Shown here in pieces: positions 45,224 through 56,191 of a stretch of DNA of 64,000 bases; the stretch's first letter is position 1, and each line of letters starts with the position of its first letter. A program made the translations under genes and the position numbers. Under the pieces are notes generated by a model. It saw nothing but the letters and a program-made list of their open reading frames with translations. It had not been told where the DNA came from and did not search any database. The stretch spans positions 34,485,235-34,549,234 of the forward strand of contig NC_081544.1 of NCBI RefSeq assembly GCF_901000735.1, given 5' to 3'. This DNA comes from Corylus avellana (Eukaryota > Streptophyta > Magnoliopsida > Fagales > Betulaceae).

Positions 45224-48200
45224 ATTGCAATAGATATTGATATTGACGTGAAGAATGAGACTCTATATGTATTATCGTCCGATTATTTATGCTTAGAAGA
45301 GAAAATAAGTAAAGTGAAATGAAGAGAAACAATTTTATGATCTAATTTTTGTTTTATTGTATAAAATGGTGTATATGATTACAAACTAAGGAGATTTCAA
45401 TCACAGAATAATGCATAAAATAAGGAGATTTCAATTATTATGATTACAAGCTATGTTAGAAAAATATTATGGGTTACTATCAGATATATGCTTGGCTGTA
45501 GGAGACTAAGTCTTAAGTGACAAAAAAAAAAGAAAAAAAAAAAAGGTGCAAGTGCAATTAGCATGATCTGGGCAATGGCTGAGCCTGCTAGAAACACGAG
45601 TGATCAAGAAACAGAACTGAGAACACGATGTAAGAAGTTGCGTTAAGAAATGTGAAGTCATTGAAATTGACATCCAGACTAAGTAGAAGAAACGAATTCT
45701 TCTACTTAAGAAGGGACACAGGGTATGTAGATTCACGTAAACCATTTGGAGTATCGAGGAAACGAATTCTTCGTAGTATTCAAATTCTTCGTCTTATTAT
45801 AAAACTTATCGTCTTATTATAAAATGATAGCATATGTGCTTACGATCCCCGTGAGGAGCTGGTGAATATTACATATGAAGACAACCGTGACCAATTCAAC
45901 CCATGCTGCCATGTAAATTCCAACTTCATCTTCATTTATAGTAGGAATGGTCATGAGAGTTCTCATTTACCATGGTGGTTACGTACCCTGAATACATGTG
46001 CTTTGTTGGAGGAGATATTTATGGCCAAAGAGAAATTGACTTGGATGAATTCGACGAAGGAAATTTATGACCAAGACAAAAATGAATACGACGGCAAAAA
46101 TCGTTAGGGAAGATGAAGATGACAGTGGCACAAGAGATATAGAGGGATTATGTTTATTTAGTTTGACGTAGAATGTGTGTTGGAGCCTCAAAATGACGTG
46201 AAAAAACTTATTTATTATTTTTTAAAAGCATAAATAAAAAAAGAAAACGTGTCTTATTTTTATTGGGTGTGATATGACAATGCAACAGTTTCCGTTAAGT
46301 CATTTAATGAAAAATGAGTTCATGGAGTAAAATGTTATTTTGGCATACCCTAATGAGCTATAAATTATTTTTTAAATCACAAAAAGTGATTTGTAAATTA
46401 GATCAACCACCGAGACCAATTTTGCATTTATCTTTTTTTTAAAAAAAAAAAAAATAGAGTGGCTGGGATTTCTGCTGGACAAATTTTTGGAGGGGTTGTG
46501 TTTTATAAAAAGGAGGGGCTGGCTATGGGTTGGGGTATATTTTAAAAAATAAATTAATTAAAAATTACAAAAAAATAAAGCAGGGGCGCCTGCCCCTATG
46601 TAGCCCTTGCTATATCCGTCATTGAAAGGAGACTTGTGCAGCAATGGCGTTCTTGCAAAATAAAAATAAGGTCAGGGATTCGGCTCCTCTCCAGTTCATT
46701 TATGGACCGGAGAGGAGCCATTTCAAGGTCAGGATCTCTTGAAAGAGATCCAATGACCAAAAATGCGTCATGTGTCCCATTATAAAAAAATTAATAAAAT
46801 ATTAATTATTATTTTTAAAAAATAAAAAAGAAAATATAATTATTTTTTTGGTTTGATTTGGCCCTTGGGAGGTGGCCGGACCACCCCCCAAGGCCACCGT
46901 TTGCCTTGGGCCACCCCTATGGCCCTTGGCGGTGGCCAATCCACCCCCAAGGGACTTCGGCCACCCCCAAACTGGCCAAACCCATTTTATCTTAAAATGG
47001 GTTTGGCCCTTGGAGGTGGCCAATCTACCCCCCAAGGGTCTTTGAGGGTAGCTTCGGCCACCCTCAAGGCCAAATGGTAGACCACCCCAAGGGCCAAATC
47101 AAACCAAAAAAGAAAATATTTTTATTATTATTTTATTTTGTATTTATTTTTAAAGAGTAAAATAATATTTTCTTATTATTTTTAAAGTGGGCCACGTGTC
47201 TGGTTGATGGAGAGATCCTAGCCATCAACTGGTTCCTAAGGTCAAAGGTTATTCGACCGAGACCGAAAACTCTGTCACACTTAAATTAGCATATATATAT
47301 TTATTTAAGAAATGAGAAAATAATATAAAATTGCTTCTAGGTTCTAAATAAACCGGTATATGTGTGAGAGGTATGAAAGAGGGAGGAGATAAGAGAGCGA
47401 TAGAGAGAGAGTGGAGTGAGAGTGTCTAAATAAGATAGAGTGGATGATGACATAATGTAAATAAGTATAAAAAGAATGAGACCCGCTAAGAGATATTTTC
47501 TCCCCAACATGCCTGTTTCTTTTATAAGTATAAAAAGAACAAGACCCGCTAGGAGATATTTTCTCCCCAACATGCCTGTTTCTTTTATAAGTATAAAAAG
47601 AATGAGACCCGCTAGGAGATACTTTCTCCCCAACATGCCTGTTTCTTTTATAAGTAAAAAGAATGAGACCCGCTAGGAGATATTTTCTCCCCAACATGCC
47701 TGTTTCTTTTATTCTGTAATATTCGATTTGGGACCTACAATCAATAGACAGAAATTATATTGTCATATTGTGCTCCTATTTTTCTTTTTTTTCTTTTTTT
47801 TTTTTATGTCTTTCTTTTTGTGTTATGCGACGCTGTGAAAGAAAGTGCCAGATTAAATGCGCGCGGTCCATTTAATCGGAATAGGATCCTCTCCATTTCA
47901 AAATCCCTTCATTTCCTTTATTTAGTGCATTTTGAAGAGTATTGCATTTAATGCACTACTATCATTAAAAATTTTAGACAACACTACCCTTCAAAATGCA
48001 CTAAATGGAAGAAATAGAGGGATTTTGAAATGGAGAGGATCCTTTTCCCATTTAATCAGTCGTAACCATTTTATATATCGAAATATTGAATCCTTATAAA
48101 ATAAAAGTATACCAAATAAACCCTTATAATAAACCCTTATAAAACTATATCAAATACATTCAAGTTAGAAAAAGGTTCCCAAATAAAATTAAAATACGAG

Positions 48201-48475
48201 AATTTAGGTATAAGGTTTTCTAATTGTCTCTTTTAAATTATACCATTTAAAAGTTGATTAAATGGTTCAGAAATAAAAGTTGATTATTGAATGTGTTTGA
48301 TGATCTGTAAGGTGAATCACGTAAATTAACACTAGGCAAATCAGATTTGTCTTTCGAAATATTTTAGTTCAGAAATTGACAAAACTGTCTACATCAGAGG
48401 AACGAAAGGAGGCAAAGGTAGTGCAATAAAGATCTAATTTTTGTTTAATTATTTCCTCAAATCTTAAATATCTCA
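45224..48475. repeat. Copy B of the 3.1-kb repeated block, right of gap 2
   Basis: Starts at the gap edge inside the NUPT (45224-45295) and follows copy A through the P450 relic (about 45545-45691), inverted repeat (45681-45707), foldback element (46843-47112) and 63-bp minisatellite (47465-47712). It differs mainly by the MITE at 47878-48048. It continues without a break into the CYP71 gene at 49931. Confidence 0.9.
47878..48048. mobile_element. Mutator-type MITE present in one of three copies
   Basis: A 171-bp element with 31-bp terminal inverted repeats (left ggaataggatcc..., right ...ggatccttttcc) differing at one base. It is flanked by the 9-bp direct repeat catttaatc (47869-47877 and 48049-48057). 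The matching sites in copy A (about 44083-44091) and unit 2 (about 58277-58285) have one catttaatc and no element, so they are true empty sites. The 9-bp duplication fits Mutator-type transposition. Confidence 0.93.
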
Positions 48476-48945
48476 TGGGCTCAGTCCACTTTTAAACAAA
48501 ACTGTCTGTATCAGAGGATAATCGTGCATGGGGGCATGGGAAATGGACTAGCTAGGAACATGCCAGCGACAGACAGCAGTGATGAAGTGGACATTTTATT
48601 GCAGCTTGAGTTGGATGGTCAGGGGATGGCCGTGTAGGTAATTAATATTCTTCTAACACGTAACTGCTCAAACTTTTTCAATGTGTGTTCTAACTTTCTC
48701 ATAAAATAAGTCTTAACATGCAAAATTTTTAATTGAAATAAAAAGTAAATTACGATGTTAGAGTTGGAACTCAATGCCTCATCAATTATCTTGAAAGTTG
48801 TTTAGGTTAATGGGAAATTAATGATAAATTAAATAATTTAATTGATATTTAATATGGAGTATTAGAAAGGTAATTTCGTTCCTTTTGCATGCATGTATGA
48901 TGTATCCGATGCGAAGAAAAAAAAACTTCTCGACATTATTTACTT

Positions 48946-49320
48946 TGGGTAAAGTCCACTTAATCCTTTTAAACTACCACCCAAATGACAATCTACCCCC
49001 TAAATTATCAATTACGACAATTTACTCCTCAAACTACTAAAACAATGTTAATGTACTCCCCAATGCTAGCAAAATGACGAAATTACCTCTATAGAATATT
49101 CAATAAGACAAAAATATCCTTACAATTTTAAAAAAATAAAATAAATAAATTTTAGTATTTTTGTTTTTATTTTAATAAGGGTAATTTCATCATTTTGTTA
49201 AAATTGAGGGTACATTGTCATTGTTTTAGTAGTTTTGGGGTTAAATTATTACAATTGATAATTTAAGGGGTAGATTGTCATTGAGGTAGTAGTATGAAGA
49301 GGTTAAGTGAACTTTACCCA
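48946..49320. mobile_element. Foldback MITE, unit 1 copy
   Basis: A 375-bp element with long inverted arms: tgggtaaagtccacttaa at the left and ttaagtgaactttaccca at the right, with pairing continuing inward through the bbtaccccctaaattatcaatt-like segment. The 7-bp repeat tttactt flanks it (48939-48945 and 49321-49327). No coding sequence. The unit 2 copy is at 59161-59535. Confidence 0.85.
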
Positions 49321-49380
49321 TTTACTTTCCATGTTTAGAAAATTATTGTTCTCCAAGTAAACAATAATAATGACCGAAGT

Positions 49381-49481
49381 GTCTCCAAGAGGTAGCTCAA
49401 TTGGTTGGGATCACGCCTAATGAAACGAAGGTCACTAGTTCGAATCCATCTTCCTTTCCTATGCGGACATGTAAAAAAAAT
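49381..49481 (+). mobile_element. tRNA-derived SINE, unit 1 copy
   Basis: A 100-bp element with RNA polymerase III promoter boxes: box A tagctcaattgg (49393-49404) and box B ggtcactagttcgaatcc (49430-49447), then a short body and an A-rich tail. The 18-bp direct repeat aataataatgaccgaagt flanks it (49363-49380 and 49482-49499), the mark of LINE-driven retroposition. It is short for a plant SINE, with almost no body beyond the tRNA-like head. The unit 2 copy is at 59596-59697, so insertion predates that duplication. Confidence 0.9.
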
Positions 49482-49856
49482 AATAATAATGACCGAAGTT
49501 TTAACATCAAGTATTAATTAGGATAGCTTGAATATTGGACTAATTGGAATTTTTTTGAAAATGTCAAATCGGGTCATATTCGAAGGAGAATCGTGTGGGG
49601 AATGGTGAATGGACTAGGAACAGGCGGTCGGTTAAGTTTGGAATTTACATGGCAGCATTGGTTGATCGGTCACGGTTGTCTTCATATGTAATATTATTAA
49701 TTTCATCAATATTCCCACCAGCTATAATTTTCTAATAAGACGACAAGTTTTGATTGAAGAATTTGGCCAAACATGGCTAAAAGCCAGCGTGACCAAACAA
49801 ACAGCCTACCGGGGACAAAAATGGATACTTTATATTGCCCAGTCTCTCTTGCACCT

Positions 49857-49874
49857 CTCTATATATATTTATAG
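49857..49874 (+). promoter_or_regulatory. TATA box of CYP71 copy 1
   Basis: tctatatatatttatag lies about 60 bp before the ATG at 49931, which places transcription start near 49890-49900 and gives a short leader. The same sequence precedes copy 2 at about 60074-60091. Confidence 0.7.
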
Positions 49875-49930
49875 ATGAAGAACAATAGCTGAAGCACGAT
49901 CTGTGATTGAACATAAAAGATAAACCTTCA

Positions 49931-51581
49931 ATGGCTCTCTATCCCTTATCCATTTGGCTTCCTCTTCTCTTGCTTTTCCCTCTACTCCTTCTCATGATCA
50001 AAAAGAAGAAGGATGCTCGAAGGCAAAACAAACGCCCTCCTCCAAGCCCTCCTAAGCTTCCCATTATAGGTAACTTGCACCAAATTGGTGAATTGCTTCA
50101 CCAATCTTTGTGGCGACTCTCCCAAAAATACGGCCCCGTGATGCTCCTTCATCTCGGTAGCATACCAACTGTTATTTTATCTTCTGCTGAGGCTGCAAGA
50201 GAGGCAATAAAAGTTCATGATCTTGACTGTTGCAGTAGGCCAATCATGGCCACCACTAGAAGACTTACTTATAATTATAAGGACATGGCTTTTGGACCTT
50301 ATAGCGAATATTGGAGAGAGATACGGAAAATATGTGTTCTTGAGGTTTTCAGCGTGAAGAGAGTGCAATCATATCGGTCCATTAGGGAAGAAGAAGTTTC
50401 TTTGCTCATCAATTCAATATCCCAGTCTTCGTCCTCTGCAACCCTTGTTGATCTTTCTGAGAAGCTGTATTCTCTCACTGCAAGCATAACTTTTAGGGTT
50501 GCTTACGGCCAGAGTTTCCGCGGGAGTGATTTGGATAATGAAAAATTTCAAGATCTGGTTCATGGGGCTGAAGCCTTGATGGGAAGCTTCGATGCATCCG
50601 AGTACTTTCCGTACGTGGGATGGATTATGGACAAGCTATCTAGTAGACGTCATAGGCTTGAAAGGCTTTCCCATGAGTTGGATAATTTTTTCCAACAGGT
50701 CATTGATCTTCACCTCAGTCCCGACAGGACAGAACAAGAGCACGAGGACATCATCGATGTGCTCCTGAGAATAGAAAGGGAGCAAAACGACCCTGGTCGG
50801 TTCACTAAAGATAACATCAAGGCAGTCCTCTTGGTAAGCTGCCAATCTTTCTTCCCGGCCGTTTCCTGTATTTAATACAATCTTTGGTCACAGTCTTTTA
50901 TTTGCTTATCATTAATTATGAAACTTATTAACTTCTGCTAGCTTACCTGTGATATTCGTATATCAGAATATGTTTTTTGGTGGAATCGACACCGGTGCAA
51001 TTACAATGGCATGGGCAATGGCAGAGCTTGTTAGGAACCCAAGAGTGATGAAGAAAGCCCAAGATGAAGTTAGAAATTTCGTTGGAAACAGAGGAAAAGT
51101 CACTGAAGAAGACACCGATCAGCTTCCTTACCTCAAGATGATACTGAAAGAAACTTTAAGGTTGCACCCTCCAGGCACACTGCTACTTCCAAGAGAGGCC
51201 ATGAAACACTTTAAGATCAATGGTTATGACATTTACCCGAAAACACTACTCCAAATCAATGCTTGGGCAATAGGACGAGATCCTGAGTACTGGAAGAACC
51301 CAGAAGAATTCAGCCCAGAAAGGTTCATTGATGGCTCTATTGATTATAAAGGCCAACATTTTGAGTTATTACCATTTGGAGCTGGTCGAAGAGGTTGTCC
51401 TGGGATATATATGGCAACATCAACAATTGAGCACGCACTCGCAAATCTTTTGTATGTTTTCGACTGGAAATTACCCTATGGGATGAAGGAGGAAAACATT
51501 GACATGGAAGAGTCGGTTGGTCTTAGCCTTGCTACCCATAAAAAAACAGCTCTAAACCTTGTGCCGGTTAAAGTGTTTTAG
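49931..51581 (+). CDS. Cytochrome P450, CYP71 clan, copy 1 (2 exons)
   Basis: A membrane-anchored monooxygenase of the endoplasmic reticulum that would hydroxylate a small lipophilic substrate; the substrate is unknown. Exon 1 is 49931-50833, a phase-0 intron follows, and exon 2 is 50967-51581; 505 aa, normal for CYP71. Features: N-terminal anchor (residues 1-24), basic stop-transfer KKKKDARR, proline hinge RPPPSPPKLP, I-helix GGIDTGAIT (306-314), ExxR at E363-R366, PERF (418-421) and the heme loop PFGAGRRGCPG with Cys445. One phase-0 intron at this place is the family norm. The ATG at 49931 is the first in frame; a TTG 24 bp upstream extends the open frame but is not a start. CYP71B-like by general resemblance; the subfamily is not certain. 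Confidence 0.92.
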
Positions 51582-51857
51582 TGGCAATCAGATGATAGCC
51601 CGAGCTTAAGAGCATTCCTGTTTATCTGTAATAAATGTGCTACTACGTGCAATCTGTAAGACTGAAATAAATGGCAGTTAATTAGCCTAAGCCTTTGTCT
51701 TTGGCTTTACCGTCAAGACTATATGGAGACTTGGGTACAAATATCTCAATTAATTACTTTGAATTATTGACCTGTTGCTATGTGAGTATCGTGTTTCCAG
51801 TTTTATATTTCTGAGTGTATGACAGTTGGAAGACGTTACTTCAATAAGAAATCAACT

Positions 51858-51942
51858 TCGACCGAAAATATTTTCAAAGAAAATGGTTTTCTTGAAAATA
51901 TTTTACGAAGAAAACCATTTTACGTCGAAGTAAACGGAGCCT
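51858..51942. repeat. Short inverted repeat fragment with ttttacgtcgaagtaaacgg
   Basis: The stretch contains gaaaatattttacgaag and ends ccattttacgtcgaagtaaacggagcc. Its reverse complement occurs at 44525-44550 (ggctccgtttacttcgacgt), where copy A leaves the repeated block. It recurs at 62075-62159. Probably a terminal part of a dispersed plant element. Confidence 0.5.
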
Positions 51943-52252
51943 TAAGTTTTTTAAACAATTAATAATTTAACATGGTGTTAGAGCCAAAGGTCATAAGATT
52001 GAATCTTGATCCCGTCAAATTATCCCACATTTAATTAAATATTCTACAACTAGAATGCGAATATTATCGGAAGGAACTTTCATGAGTTGGAGGTATTCCT
52101 CATTTTTATTTTTTTCTTTCTTTTTATTCCCTTTCATCATTTTCCATATGTTTGATTGTGTAAAATCACATGAGAATCAGAATCCCTCACAATTTCTCCT
52201 ACAAATTTGACAATCCCAATGTAATCCTTTGGAATCAGGTATATTTCCTCAT

Positions 52253-53312
52253 GAGAATAACTTATATGTGGAGGTTGCACAAAAGTGACTTTTTGTGCCC
52301 ACCATTCAATGATTGACAACAAACCTTATTTCAAATGAGAAAAAAAGTTTAAATGCACTAGATTATACCAACTTATTATTAAACCCAAACCCTTATTTTC
52401 CCTGTTATTACTCTTCTTTTATAACCCAAACATCAACCACCCATTGCCGCCACACATCAGCCCACTGCCGCCACACCCCCAGGCAGATTTCCACCACCGG
52501 TAAGTGATATATATATTTTTTTTCTCTAACTCTCCGTCTTTGTTCCACTCTAGCTTTTATACGTTTTTTCTCTAACTCTGCCGTCGCCGCAAACACCACT
52601 TAAGGACAACTTTTCTTGAAAAATAAAGAATTTTGCAACCCATATGAAAAGTAGCTGGGCGGCGGCTTTGCTTGTATACGTTGTTATTATTAAGTGGTGT
52701 TTCTCTTGATTTTTTTTTTTTTAATATCAAAAGTTAATTGGTCCCTTTATTTTATATGAAATATTATGGTGCAGACGACGGCGATCTGGGCAGTGGGCTT
52801 GGCCACGGCGTGCTGGGCGGCGGTAGTGAATTGGGCGGCAGCAGTGAACTGGGCTGGACAGCGGCGAGGCTCGAACTCCTGAGCGGTGCGAGTGAACTGG
52901 GCAGTGGGGTTCGCTGGGTGGTGTGGGTGTGGCGATATTGGTGCAGATGACGGCGATCTGGGCAGTGGGCTCGTCCACGGCGAGCTGGGCCGCGATAGTG
53001 AACTGGGTGGCGGCAGTCAACTGGGCTGGACGGCGGTGGGGCTTGATTTCTCTATTCATCTTTTCCCGAGCAGGGTTGGTGAGTTGGACGGCGGTGGACT
53101 AGTCGACGGCGAGCTGGGCGGCGGTAGGCGAAGGAAAACTGAGACAGCTGAGAGAGAAAGAAAACTGAGAAAACTCACGGTCTGTTTAATTAGAAGGTAT
53201 AATCTAGTGCACCCAACAACTTTTTCTAAGTTGCTCCAGGCTGATGTGTCAGTCGTTTAGTGGTTGGCACAAAGTCCACCTTTTGTGCAACCTCAGTACC
53301 CTAGACACTCTC
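52253..53312. mobile_element. Mutator-like non-autonomous element, unit 2 copy (1,060 bp)
   Basis: The ends are inverted repeats of about 50 bp, beginning GAGA and sharing aggttgcacaaaag. The 9-bp flanking repeat is tttcctcat (52244-52252) and ttttctcat (53313-53321), one mismatch. Unit 1 has the uninterrupted target (ggtatattttctcattctc near 40520-40538). The interior is GC-rich (about 52770-53130) and holds a direct repeat of about 170 bp (gacggcgatctgggcagtggg at 52777 and 52948). That looks like captured genic sequence, as in Pack-MULEs, but no source gene is recognised. Copy 2 is at 62470-63529. Confidence 0.8.
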
Positions 53313-53321
53313 TTTTCTCAT

Positions 53322-54185
53322 TCTCTTTGTAATTGTAATCAAATGATTGATAATTAAATCCTTGTGATTTGATTAAAATCGCAAAGATATGGAAATATAT
53401 TCCAACACAAAGTAAATCAGCAAAGATCATGTTAAGGCAATTCTCGTGGTAAGAGCTACTGGACTTTCCAAGATTACTCCAACCCATACCATATTTGACC
53501 ATTGCTTTACTCATGCGACAATATGCTATTGTGGTTGCTTTAAATTTAAAAGCTTATAATACAAGAATGACTTATTACAACATAGTAATTTTAGAAGTCT
53601 CTATTGTATCCCTCAAAAAATGAGGTGGCTTTTAAAATTACCATTTGATCAAAATTCAATAATGATCAATCACAAATCCAATGGTGATTTTAAGAGTCAC
53701 ATCATTCTTGGAATGACACAAGAGTAATTTATAATATTACTCATTACAACAACAATAAAACTAATAATACCATTTGTGTAGGAGGCATAAGCACCAATCA
53801 GGCAAAGTTTCACTAGCATGTCATTAATTTGGACCCAAAGCTTTGTTGCCTACACAAGCAAGATCAAGGAACAAATACATCAATGGAAGGATCATTGAAC
53901 AACAATGGAGGTATGTTTTAATTAAAGATTTACCTATTTTGTGAATAGAAATGAGAATATTTACATAAAATTAATTAACCCCTCTTATTGCTTATCAGAC
54001 AATGAGAAACATAACAAAATTTAAACCTCGATCTGTTGAAAAGAGCATATTGATTAAATACATGGGCGAAAATAGAATGTTTAATTTGGGAGGGCAAATT
54101 TTTTTTTAAAAAAAAAAAATCTTGAGGGGGTAAAACTTATTTTTTAAAGGTATATTTAATTTTTTTTTGGGTGGGCCAAGCCAAG
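53322..54185. other. Unit 2 spacer homologous to 40525-41345
   Basis: This follows the Mutator-like element and matches unit 1 with small indels; for example unit 2 has an extra segment near 53810-53850. No gene is recognised. The first 680 bp recur from 63539 to the window end. Confidence 0.7.
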
Positions 54186-54368
54186 AAGTGGTTCCGCTAA
54201 TTACGAAGTCAATTGACCTTTACATCTGTTTGGGGATAAAGGGACTTGAACCCCTCACGATTTCAGAAATCAAAGGGTTTCCTCTTACTATAAATTTCAT
54301 TGCAATCGATATTGATATTGACATGTAGAATGAAATTTTATATGTATTGTCGTCTGATTAATTATGCT
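54186..54368 (-). other. Nuclear copy of plastid trnL-UAA DNA (NUPT), unit 2
   Basis: The clearest of the three copies. On the minus strand: group I intron end (tctacatgtcaatatc, then gaaatttatagtaagaggaa), the 3' exon start (tcgtgaggggttcaagtccc), then tttatccccaaac and spacer sequence (gtcaattgacttcg, ttagcggaacc). Plastid homologues have tctatcccc at the exon end. Substitutions and a shortened spacer show long residence in the nucleus. The match is from memory of the trnL-F region. Confidence 0.8.
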
Positions 54369-54629
54369 TAATTAGAAGAGAAATTAAGTAAAGTGAAATG
54401 AAGAGAAACAATTTTATGATCTAATTTTTGTTTTATTGTATAAAATGGTGTATATGATTACAAACTAAGGAGATTTCAATCACAGAATAATGCATAAAAT
54501 AAGGAGATCGATTTCAATTATTATGATTACTAACTATGTTAGAAAAATATTATGGGTTACTATCAGATATATGCTTGGCTGTAGGAGACGAAGTCTCAGG
54601 TGAAAAAAAAAAGAAAAAAAAAGAAAAAA

Positions 54630-55063
54630 AAAGGTGCAATTAGCATGATATGGGCAATGGCTGAGCCTGCTAGAAACACGAGTGATCAAGAAACAGAATT
54701 GAGAACACGATGTAAGAAGTTGCGTTAAGAAATGTGAAGTCATTGAAACTGACATCCAGACTAAGTAGAAGAACCCACGAGAATTCTGTCCAGAGAGGTT
54801 TCTTGATAGCATAGTTGACTTTAAAGGGCAACATTTTGAGGGTTTGCCATTTGGTAGTGGTCGCGAAAATGTTTTCCTGGAATGCGTATGGCAATGCCCG
54901 TCGTGGAGCTCACATTTGCAAATCTGTGTGTTAATTGGAAATTGCCATATGGGATAAAGGATACCAGCACATCTCAAGGATTACATATTCAAATTGATGA
55001 TGATGTTAGTTTAAAGCAAATTTCAGACGGCCGGACCTATAACATCTGCTTTGATACTATATA
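54630..55063 (+). pseudogene. P450 exon 2 relic, unit 2 (longer copy)
   Basis: Homology to the intact CYP71 exon 2 runs from the I-helix (GAISMIWAMAEPARN, about 54636) through an internally deleted middle to a clear C-terminal part: [31 protein letters not shown] (54772-54866), then a frameshift right at the heme cysteine, then [29 protein letters not shown] in another frame (to about 54965). The ExxR region is missing. It resembles a different CYP71 subfamily member more than the neighbours ([10 protein letters not shown] versus IYMATSTIEH). It is dead: no exon 1, frameshift, lost axial cysteine context. Confidence 0.88.
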
Positions 55064-56191
55064 AGCTAAATTACAACTTATCATTAAAGTTTAAGTTGAT
55101 AGAAAAATGTAAATCTAATTGTTTAATCAATACTTTAACAAACTAAAAATCTCACTTTCTTGAGAATTAGGGGGTTTGAGCTTGAGGATCTTCCGTCCAT
55201 CCCCGCCCCAAGAGCACTCTCCAAGCATACCAATGTATGATTTCTTCACTTCTCGCTAACTGCTGGATTGAATATGACTATAGGAACATTGGGCCAAACA
55301 TGAATGACTGAATGAGTTGGGTAGGGTTAACATACTGAACTTCAAAAGAATTAATTGCCCCGAACTGGTTGTTTGTATTTACTTTTAACATGAAGCCCAT
55401 TCCAGGACAAACTTGCTTCAACAAAGGTTCACTGAATGTAAAGGTTCTTTACTTATAAGTTTTGTCAAAAAAAAAATCAGTTAGTTTTATGAGAAGACCC
55501 CTTGTCCAACATCAACATGGTAACAATGAGTGTGATTTTCCTTGGTTTTCATGTGGAGAAGATTTTGAGTGCATTTCTTTATGAGGGTGATTGAACCATA
55601 TGAAAGTGAGCTATGTATAGTCTGATTATGTCCTATGTAAAGGTGGATTGCATGCAGGTACAAGTAGGTGGAGTCGGTCTTTGTCCTCTCAAAATTTTTA
55701 AATTACTCTTAAAATTTATGAGTTTTTATAAAATGTTCTCCCAAAAACTAAATTTTTATTTTTAAAATTTTGTCTCCCTCACTCTTAATTGTCTAGTTCG
55801 GCTCTGGGTGGAGTTGAGTCGTAATCTCTTTTCATTATGTCGTTTAACTAACTTTTAATTTTTACAAATAAAAATTAATCTAAAATCAATTCGAACTTCA
55901 CATTTTTATCTGTCGTTAGACTCGTTACTTATGTTTGCATGGATGATGGAACCACCGATCACGCAATGACCATGCCATTTTAGCAGAAAGTGGATAAGCT
56001 TCTTTGACACGTGACGGCTTGTGGGGGCGGTGCCGTGTTCTTTTAGGGAAGCGAAATCGCATCCACCGACTACATAGATGGTAAAGAAAAAAAATGTTCC
56101 CGAAACAGATAATGCGGCAGAGCGGCTCGTGGTGGTTTCTAGTACTGAGAAACCGCATCCACAAACTAAAAAAAAAAGCAAAACAAAAAAA
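55064..56191. other. Unit 2-specific stretch absent from unit 1
   Basis: With the second half of the P450 relic, this block (about 54774-56191, 1.4 kb) is missing from copies A and B. No gene or transposon end is recognised in it. A minus-strand frame at 55906-56229 is not supported by any family match. Confidence 0.6.

Larger units (their letters stand above)
40371..51942. repeat. CYP71 tandem unit 1 (contains gap 2)
   Basis: From ttaagttttt at about 40372, this region is homologous to the starts of unit 2 (about 51943) and unit 3 (about 62160). It contains, in order, NUPT DNA, a P450 relic, foldback repeats, a 63-bp minisatellite, a MITE, a SINE and an intact CYP71 gene. It is interrupted by gap 2 and an internal 3.1-kb repeat. 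It lacks the Mutator-like element seen at the start of units 2 and 3. Confidence 0.8.

Noticed and set aside
44844..45332. Collagen-like repetitive protein
   Set aside because: The frame runs through 100 N and results from an 11-bp DNA repeat that is open in any register.
49907..49930. Upstream extension of CYP71 copy 1
   Set aside because: It begins with TTG. The ATG at 49931 gives the normal membrane anchor. The same holds for copy 2.
54232..54290. Functional tRNA-Leu gene on the minus strand
   Set aside because: Only the 3' exon with plastid intron sequence is present, with substitutions; it is a plastid DNA relic, not a nuclear tRNA gene.
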